Source of the DNA: Bin5 sp965220715
GTDB lineage: Bacteria; Chloroflexota; Anaerolineae; Caldilineales; Caldilineaceae
NCBI GenBank assembly: GCA_965220715.1
Contig: OZ244843.1
Span: 248,001-312,000, forward strand
Length of the DNA stretch: 64,000 bases
Direction of reading: 5' to 3'
The position numbers were made by a program, and so were the translations under genes. The notes beneath the pieces were generated by a model. That model searched no databases, had not been told where the DNA came from, and saw nothing but the letters and a program-made list of their open reading frames with translations. Within the stretch, counting starts at the first letter, position 1. Each line of letters begins with the position of its first letter. This document shows, piece after piece, positions 59,066-64,000 of this stretch.

Positions 59066-59971
59066 GTGCTGGCGATCGCCTTCGGCATGCTGGTAAGTAG
59101 TAGGCTTTCTGCGCCGCTCACCCATCTTGTAGACGGCACACAGGCTATCGCCAGGCGCGATCTCAGTTTTTGGGTGGCCGAACGGGGGAGTACCGAAGTG
59201 CAGGAGGTGTCAGCTTCTTTCAACAAGATGGCTGCCGCGTTAGAAGACGCGGAGACGCTGCGCCGCAACATGTTAGACGATATTGCCCACGAACTACGTA
59301 CGCCCCTCACTGTTCTGGAAGGCAATCTACGGGCGATTCTGGACGATGTCTATCCTCTCGAAAAAGCGGAAATTGCCCGCCTGTATGATCAGACCCGTCA
59401 TTTGAACCGGCTGGTGGACGATCTGCGACTATTGGCGCAGGCGGAGGCGCGCCAGTTGCCGCTGCAGCGCAGTTCCAGTGATCTGGTGGTTCTGCTGGAG
59501 GAGGTGGCTGAGCTTTTTTCTCCACTGGCGGGAGAAAAGCGTATCGCTCTCGACACCAGTTTGCCGCCGTCATCCGTTCTTGCCGCCGTCGACCAGATGC
59601 GGATCGACCAAACTTTGCAGAATCTTCTGACAAACGCATTGCAACACACGCCGGCCGGTGGGGACATCACGCTTTCATTGCGGGTGGAAGAAGAGACGGC
59701 CGAGATTACTGTAGCCGATAGCGGTGACGGCATCGCATCAGAAGACATTGCATACGTTTTTGAGCGCTTCTATCGGGTCGACAAAAATCGAACCCGTGAC
59801 ACCGGCGGCGTTGGGCTGGGATTGGCGATCGCACAGGCGTTTGTCGAGGCCCACGACGGAAAGATTGAGGTGGCCAGCACAGGAGTGGGGCGGGGCAGTA
59901 CTTTTACGATTCGGTTGCCGCTGGCGCGGGGAGAGGATGTTCAGGAGATTGTAGCTACAGACAAGGATTAG
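59066..59971 (+). CDS. Histidine kinase, apparently 5'-truncated
   Basis: A 301-residue piece starting in the second membrane helix (VLAIAFGMLVSSRLSAPL), then a HAMP domain (about 12-62), HisKA with H75 in DDIAHELRTPL, and the ATPase domain with NLLTNALQHTP, DSGDGI and GGVGLGLAI (about 165-290). The first membrane helix and outer sensor domain that normally precede HAMP are missing; upstream codons stay open but show no such domain. The start shown is a GTG without a Shine-Dalgarno. No response regulator gene is adjacent. It is probably a decaying remnant, although the kinase core itself is intact. Confidence 0.75.
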   Translation: MLAIAFGMLVSSRLSAPLTHLVDGTQAIARRDLSFWVAERGSTEVQEVSASFNKMAAALEDAETLRRNMLDDIAHELRTPLTVLEGNLRAILDDVYPLEKAEIARLYDQTRHLNRLVDDLRLLAQAEARQLPLQRSSSDLVVLLEEVAELFSPLAGEKRIALDTSLPPSSVLAAVDQMRIDQTLQNLLTNALQHTPAGGDITLSLRVEEETAEITVADSGDGIASEDIAYVFERFYRVDKNRTRDTGGVGLGLAIAQAFVEAHDGKIEVASTGVGRGSTFTIRLPLARGEDVQEIVATDKD

Positions 59972-60024
59972 CAGGAGACATCTTTTGGTGAGGGTCTGGG
60001 CAGTGGCATAGCTGAGGATTTCCG

Positions 60025-61245
60025 GCCGCGAAGAACACCTTTTTGATCCACGAAGGGCCGCGAAGAACTGCAACGGCAACACCTTTTTGTCCACGAAGGG
60101 CCACGAAGAACGGCAACGGCAACACCTTTTTGTCCACGAAGGGCCACGAAGAACGGCAACGGCAACACCCTTTTGTCCGCGAAGGGCCGCGAAGGGCCGC
60201 GAAGAACGGCAACGGCAACACCCTTTTGTCCGCGAAGGGCCACGAAGGGCCGCGAAGAACTGCAACGGCAACACCTTTTTGTCCACGAAGGGCCGCGAAG
60301 AACGGCAACGGCAACACCCTTTTGTCCGCGAAGGGCCGCGAAGGGACGCGAAGAACGGCAACGGCAACACCTTTTTGTCCACGAAGGGACGCGAAGAACG
60401 GCAACGGCAACACCTTTTTGTCCACGAAGGGACGCGAAGAACGGCAACGGCAACACCCTTTTGGCCGCGAAGGGCCGCGAAGGGCCGCGAAGAACGGCAA
60501 CGGCAACACCCTTTTGTCCGCGAAGGGCCACGAAGGGCCGCGAAGAACTGCAACGGCAACACCTTTTTGTCCACGAAGGGACGCGAAGAACGGCAACGGC
60601 AACACCCTTTTGTCCGCGAAGGGCCACGAAGGGCCGCGAAGAACGGCAACGGCAACACCTTTTTGTCCGCGAAGGGACGCGAAGAGCTGCAACGGCAACA
60701 CCTTTTTGTCCACGAAGGGCCACGAAGAACGGCAACGGCAACACCCTTTTGTCCGCGAAGGGACGCGAAGAATTGCAACGGCAACACCTTTTTGTCCACG
60801 AAGGGCCGCGAAGAACTGCAACGGCAACACCTTTTTGTCCACGAAGGGCCGCGAAGAACTGCAACGGCAACACCCTTTTGTCCGCGAAGGGCCACGAAGG
60901 GCCGCGAAGAACTGCAACGGCAACACCTTTTTGTCCGCGAAGGGCCACGAAGGGCCGCGAAGAACTGCAACGGCAACACCTTTTTGTCCACGAAGGGACG
61001 CGAAGAACGGCAACGGCAACACCCTTTTGTCCGCGAAGGGCCGCGAAGAACGGCAACGGCAACACCCTTTTGTCCGCGAAGGGCCGCGAAGAACGGCAAC
61101 GGCAACACCCTTTTGTCCGCGAAGGGCCACGAAGGGCCGCGAAGAACGGCAACGGCAACACCCTTTTGTCCGCGAAGGGCCGCGAAGAACTGCAACGGCA
61201 ACACCTTTTTGTCCACGAAGGGAGGCGAAGAACACCTTCATTGAT
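60025..61245. repeat. Large tandem array of 43-bp units (about 25 copies)
   Basis: The unit runs GAACGGCAACGGCAACACC, TTTTTGTCCACGAAGGGCC and ACGAA; consecutive starts are 43 bases apart (for example 60081, 60124, 60167). Some units carry 12 extra bases (a second GAAGGGCCGC block). Variants alternate CTGCAACGG or CGGCAACGG and CCACG or CCGCG. The array lacks stop codons in several frames on both strands, producing artificial frames of up to 490 codons. No spacer variation, so it is not a CRISPR. Confidence 0.95.
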
Positions 61246-61318
61246 CCACGAAGGGCTGCGGGAACTGCAGGGGATCGTGGTAGAAGACCAGTGCGGAGGT
61301 GGCGGGGCGTGTTTTATA

Positions 61319-61557
61319 GGGGGGCGTTGCGGGGGGAATCCCCCCGCACAAGGGAGGGCCGCAGGCCCGACCGCCCAGAAAGGGCGTAGCCCCTGGCGGC
61401 GGCGGGGGTTTGCCGACGACAGCCCTGAGCCGCCTTAGCGGCGAAGGGTGCGCAGGCACGCCTTAGCGGGCCGGAGCCGCCGGAGGGCGTCTGCGCCCGC
61501 AGGCGTCCTGAGACGAAACAGGGCAAAACGAAATGACCCAATGATTTGGGACACACG
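61319..61557. repeat. Dispersed GC-rich palindromic element, copy D
   Basis: 59-bp core at 61319-61377 followed by the 130-base right arm (61379-61508) shared with copy B, then AAACGAAATGACCCAATGATTTGGGACAC (61523-61551), which recurs in diverged form at 52007. It directly follows the 43-bp array and fills the upstream region of the carbamate kinase gene. Confidence 0.75.
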
Positions 61558-61658
61558 CGCGGAAGAGGCTGCATTGACTTTTCTGTTGTCGATTCTTATA
61601 ATCAGTGAACCGCATCCGCTGATCGACAGCTGATTTGCATTTGTACACCGAAGCCGCA

Positions 61659-62660
61659 ATGACAGATCACAGTTCCTATATGGCCGCCGATGACATCAGG
61701 CCCCACGGTGCAACCAATCTGGCTGTCGTCGCTATCGGCGGCAACTCACTCATTGCCGACAGCAGCCGGCCAGAGATAGTCCACCAGTGGGATGCGGTGA
61801 ATGAGACGACCGGGCAGATTGCCGACATGCTCGAGAGTGGTTGGCAGGGCGTCGTGATCACCCACGGCAACGGACCGCAGGTGGGCTTCATCCTGCGGCG
61901 CAATGAACTGGCTCTCGGCGAAGTCCACACTATCCCGTTCAGCCTGGTTGTGGCGGATACGCAAGGCAGCATTGGTTTTATGCTGCAGCAAGCGCTCAAC
62001 AACGACTTCCGCCAGCGGCAGATCCGGCGCGAGACCACAACCATCATCACGCAGACGCGGGTGGACGAAAACGACCCCGCCTTCGACAATCCATCCAAGC
62101 CGATTGGCAGCTTTCTGGATGAAGAGACGGCTCGCACCTTTGAGAGCAGGGGCTGGAAGGTTGTCGAGGATGCCGGGCGCGGTTGGCGGCGGGTCGTGCC
62201 CAGCCCCAGGCCGGTGGAGATCGTCGAAATCGAGGCGGTCCGCCAGGCGCTCGAAATGGGCTGGGTGGTTGTGGCCTGCGGCGGTGGCGGCATTCCGGTT
62301 GTGCGGGACGCCCGCGACCAACTGCGGGGCGTCTCGGCGGTGATCGATAAGGACATGGCGAGCAGCCTGCTGGCGGTCGAATTGGGCGCCGATCTCTTTC
62401 TGATCAGCACCGGGGTGGAAAAGGTGGCCCTGCATTTCGGCAAGCCCGAACAGATCGATCTGGAGCAACTCACCGTTGCCGAGGCCAAACGGTACCGGGA
62501 GGAGGGGCATTTTGCCGCCGGCAGCATGCAACCCAAGATCGACGCGTGTATTGAATTCCTGGAAAACAGCAGCAATCCCAACGCCCACTGTCTGATCACC
62601 AATCCGCAAAATCTGGGACGGGCGCTGGCAGGGGAGACGGGGACAAAAATCAGTTTATAG
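61659..62660 (+). CDS. arcC: Carbamate kinase
   Basis: A 333-residue amino-acid-kinase-fold enzyme that makes ATP from carbamoyl phosphate and ADP. Motifs: VVAIGGNSLI (near 24), GVVITHGNGPQVG (near 65-77), the FDNPSKPIGSF region near 148 that forms the carbamate-kinase subdomain, VVACGGGGIPVV (near 205) and AVIDKDMASSLLA (near 225). ATG 61659 is the first reasonable start although no Shine-Dalgarno is seen; an ATG at 61680 is another option. A carbamoyltransferase gene follows after 126 bases, so the two likely recover ATP from a carbamoylated amine. Confidence 0.94.
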   Translation: MTDHSSYMAADDIRPHGATNLAVVAIGGNSLIADSSRPEIVHQWDAVNETTGQIADMLESGWQGVVITHGNGPQVGFILRRNELALGEVHTIPFSLVVADTQGSIGFMLQQALNNDFRQRQIRRETTTIITQTRVDENDPAFDNPSKPIGSFLDEETARTFESRGWKVVEDAGRGWRRVVPSPRPVEIVEIEAVRQALEMGWVVVACGGGGIPVVRDARDQLRGVSAVIDKDMASSLLAVELGADLFLISTGVEKVALHFGKPEQIDLEQLTVAEAKRYREEGHFAAGSMQPKIDACIEFLENSSNPNAHCLITNPQNLGRALAGETGTKISL

Positions 62661-62786
62661 TAGTCAGTTTTTAGTTTTCAGTAGCGCCGGGCGTGGGCGG
62701 TGGAGCGAACGCTGTGTTTACGAGTGGAGTTGCTGTTACTGAAAGCTGGATGCGAACATGTCAAACTTAAACAGGAGTAGGTTCGA

Positions 62787-63764
62787 ATGCAAACCGATTT
62801 GCGTGGTCGCAGTTTTATCAGTGATATGGACTTCTCGAAGGAGGAGATCGAGACGGTTCTGGACGTAGCCCTTACGCTCAAACGGGAGCGTGCGCTGGGG
62901 ATCGGCCATCCGCTTTTGCGCGACAAGGCGCTGGCCATGCTCTTCTTCTTCACCAGCACACGCACGCGCTCCAGCTTCGAGGCCGGCATGGCCCAACTGG
63001 GGGGGCACGCGGCATTCATCGACCACGAGACAACACAGATCAGCCATGGCGACACCGGCAAGGAGATCGGTGAAATCTTTGGGCGCTACTATGACGGCAT
63101 CGCCATCCGGCAGTGTGACTGGGACATCGGCAACGGCTACATCAACAGCGTGGCGGACGCCAGCCGGGCGCCGGTGCTGAATATGCAGTGCGACATCTAT
63201 CATCCGTTCCAGATCCTGGCCGATTTGATGACGATTATCGAAAAGGTCGGCGATCCCCGGGGCAAGACGATCAACGTCAGTTGGGCCTATGCGAGCAGTT
63301 ACCAGAAGCCAATTTCGGTGCCCCAGAGCCTGATCTTGCAGATGACCCGTTTTGGCATGAATGTGCGGCTGACCCATCCGCCGGAATACAAACTGATGCC
63401 GGACATCGTCCAACAGGCGAGAGACAATGCCGGGCAACACGGCGGCAGCTTCGAGATTCTCGACGATTTCGATGCCGGATTCGAGGGCGCGGACATCCTC
63501 TACCCCAAGAGTTGGGGCGCCTTGCTCACGACCGATGACGACGAGAAGAGCGCCGAGATCGGAAGCCAGTACACCGACTGGATCACCGACGCCCGCCGCA
63601 TGGCCCTGGCCAAGGACAACGCCCTGTATATGCACTGTCTGCCGGCCGACCGCAACATCGAAGTCACTGACGAGGTCATCGACGGCCCCCAGTCGATTGT
63701 TTACGATGAGGCGGAGAACCGTATGCACGCCCAGAAAGCGGTCATGGCTCTGACAATGCGATAA
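62787..63764 (+). CDS. Carbamoyltransferase, YgeW/ornithine carbamoyltransferase-like
   Basis: A 325-residue member of the aspartate/ornithine carbamoyltransferase superfamily. The carbamoyl-phosphate loop is S57-T-R-T-R61 (FTSTRTRSSFEAG) and the second site is H283-C-L-P (MHCLPADRN). The segment NVSWAYASSYQKPISVPQSL resembles the knotted YgeW group more than true ornithine transcarbamylases, whose DxxxSMG motif is not visible. YgeW substrates are unknown. SD AGGAGTAGG precedes the ATG. Its partner is the upstream carbamate kinase, an association also found for ygeW in enterobacteria. Confidence 0.88.
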   Translation: MQTDLRGRSFISDMDFSKEEIETVLDVALTLKRERALGIGHPLLRDKALAMLFFFTSTRTRSSFEAGMAQLGGHAAFIDHETTQISHGDTGKEIGEIFGRYYDGIAIRQCDWDIGNGYINSVADASRAPVLNMQCDIYHPFQILADLMTIIEKVGDPRGKTINVSWAYASSYQKPISVPQSLILQMTRFGMNVRLTHPPEYKLMPDIVQQARDNAGQHGGSFEILDDFDAGFEGADILYPKSWGALLTTDDDEKSAEIGSQYTDWITDARRMALAKDNALYMHCLPADRNIEVTDEVIDGPQSIVYDEAENRMHAQKAVMALTMR

Positions 63765-63768
63765 CTTC

Positions 63769-63800
63769 AGTGGTTAGTGGTTAGTGATCAGTGGCCAGCA
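63769..63800. repeat. Short CAGTGGTTAGTG units after stop codon
   Basis: Three degenerate 7-bp units (GGTTAGT, GGTTAGT, GATCAGT) begin five bases after the carbamoyltransferase stop, as seen behind several other genes of the window. A related TAGTAGTCAG stretch follows the carbamate kinase stop at 62660. Confidence 0.8.
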
Positions 63801-63855
63801 ACACCACGGGCGACCAACTATTGACAACTGCGGTTTAGGAACGAGAAACTTCGAG

Positions 63856-64000
63856 ATGAACGGAAATGAGACAGGCTCGGCCCGGCGCATCGTCGTCACC
63901 GGTATAGGCATGGTGACGCCCCTGGGGCACGATTTGGAGAGTTCCTGGGCCGGGTTGATCGCCGGAAAATCCGGCACTGGACGCATCACCCACTGGGACC
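63856..64000 (+). CDS. fabF: 3-oxoacyl-ACP synthase II, 3' end outside window
   Basis: The first 48 codons of a ketosynthase. MNGNETGSARRIVVTGIGMV and TPLGHDLESSWAGLIAGKSG, followed by TGRITHWD, are the conserved N-terminus of FabF/KAS II, which elongates fatty acyl-ACP. The catalytic Cys-His-His lie beyond the window. Start ATG 63856; upstream GAGAAAC is a weak ribosome site. It is 91 bases after the carbamoyltransferase gene, with short 7-bp repeats in between, so it probably starts its own transcript. Confidence 0.9.
   Translation, partial: MNGNETGSARRIVVTGIGMVTPLGHDLESSWAGLIAGKSGTGRITHWD

Noticed and set aside
60025..61245. CRISPR array
   Set aside because: Units follow each other without unique spacers, and no cas gene is in the window.
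59738..61438. Several overlapping frames of 385-492 codons on both strands
   Set aside because: They are produced by the 43-bp repeat, which lacks stops in most frames; the translations are simple repeats and no start site or family is present.

Overview
The window reads as a piece of a high-GC bacterial chromosome, most likely an uncultured member of the Chloroflexota (Anaerolineae/Caldilineaceae-like). The basis is indirect: twin-arginine lipoprotein-type sugar-binding proteins with an LAAC lipobox, several phytanoyl-CoA dioxygenase-like proteins, an expansion of Uma2 nucleases with long coiled-coil tails, and the thrS-infC-rpmI-rplT translation cluster. No 16S gene or other decisive marker is present, so the taxonomy is an inference. 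No insertion sequence, transposase, integrase or CRISPR array was seen. Accessory character comes from many short tandem and dispersed repeats and from two fragments of a phage terminase gene.

Layout. 0-5 kb: leucyl aminopeptidase (cut by the window edge), a small membrane protein, a HigA-type antitoxin, an AIM24-family protein and a LysM protein. 5.7-14.6 kb, minus strand: a sugar-uptake and glycoside operon (two permeases, binding protein, GH36 alpha-galactosidase, SDR, GH4 glycosidase, phytanoyl-CoA dioxygenase-like protein). 15-23 kb: four tandem Uma2-type nucleases in an A-B-A-B arrangement, followed by two related PD-(D/E)XK-type proteins, of which one has lost its catalytic residues. 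23-38 kb, plus strand: a second dioxygenase-like protein, two complete carbohydrate ABC importer sets (each binding protein plus two permeases, no ATPase), a sulfatase, a GH2 enzyme and a beta-propeller glycosidase-like protein, ending at tRNA-Lys. 38-45.6 kb, minus strand: HhH protein, TrmH/SpoU methyltransferase, rplT, rpmI, infC (AUU start), thrS (no TGS domain) and an M20 peptidase. 45.7-49 kb: Cache lipoprotein, tRNA-Val, a small secreted protein and terminase fragments embedded in repeats. 49-60 kb: a histidine kinase fused to a complete OmpR-like response regulator, a sugar-acid-like catabolic group (2-hydroxyacid dehydrogenase, TPP enzyme, Gfo/Idh/MocA oxidoreductase, TIM-barrel isomerase), an SH3b protein and a truncated histidine kinase. 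60-64 kb: a 1.2-kb array of 43-bp repeats, then carbamate kinase, a YgeW-like carbamoyltransferase and the start of fabF.

How the genes work together. The three importer sets, the alpha-galactosidase, GH4, GH2, sulfatase and propeller enzyme together suggest scavenging of galactosylated or sulfated glycans, with a shared ATPase encoded elsewhere. Carbamate kinase plus the carbamoyltransferase suggests ATP recovery from a carbamoylated compound. The most unusual items are the Uma2 A-B-A-B array with its neighbouring active/inactive nuclease-fold pair, the LysM protein whose LysM motifs appear to be split by an inserted domain, the one-protein two-component system with a 15-bp iterated repeat upstream, and repeat arrays that begin exactly at stop codons. 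Start sites, motif positions and repeat counts were read by eye; no database search was possible.
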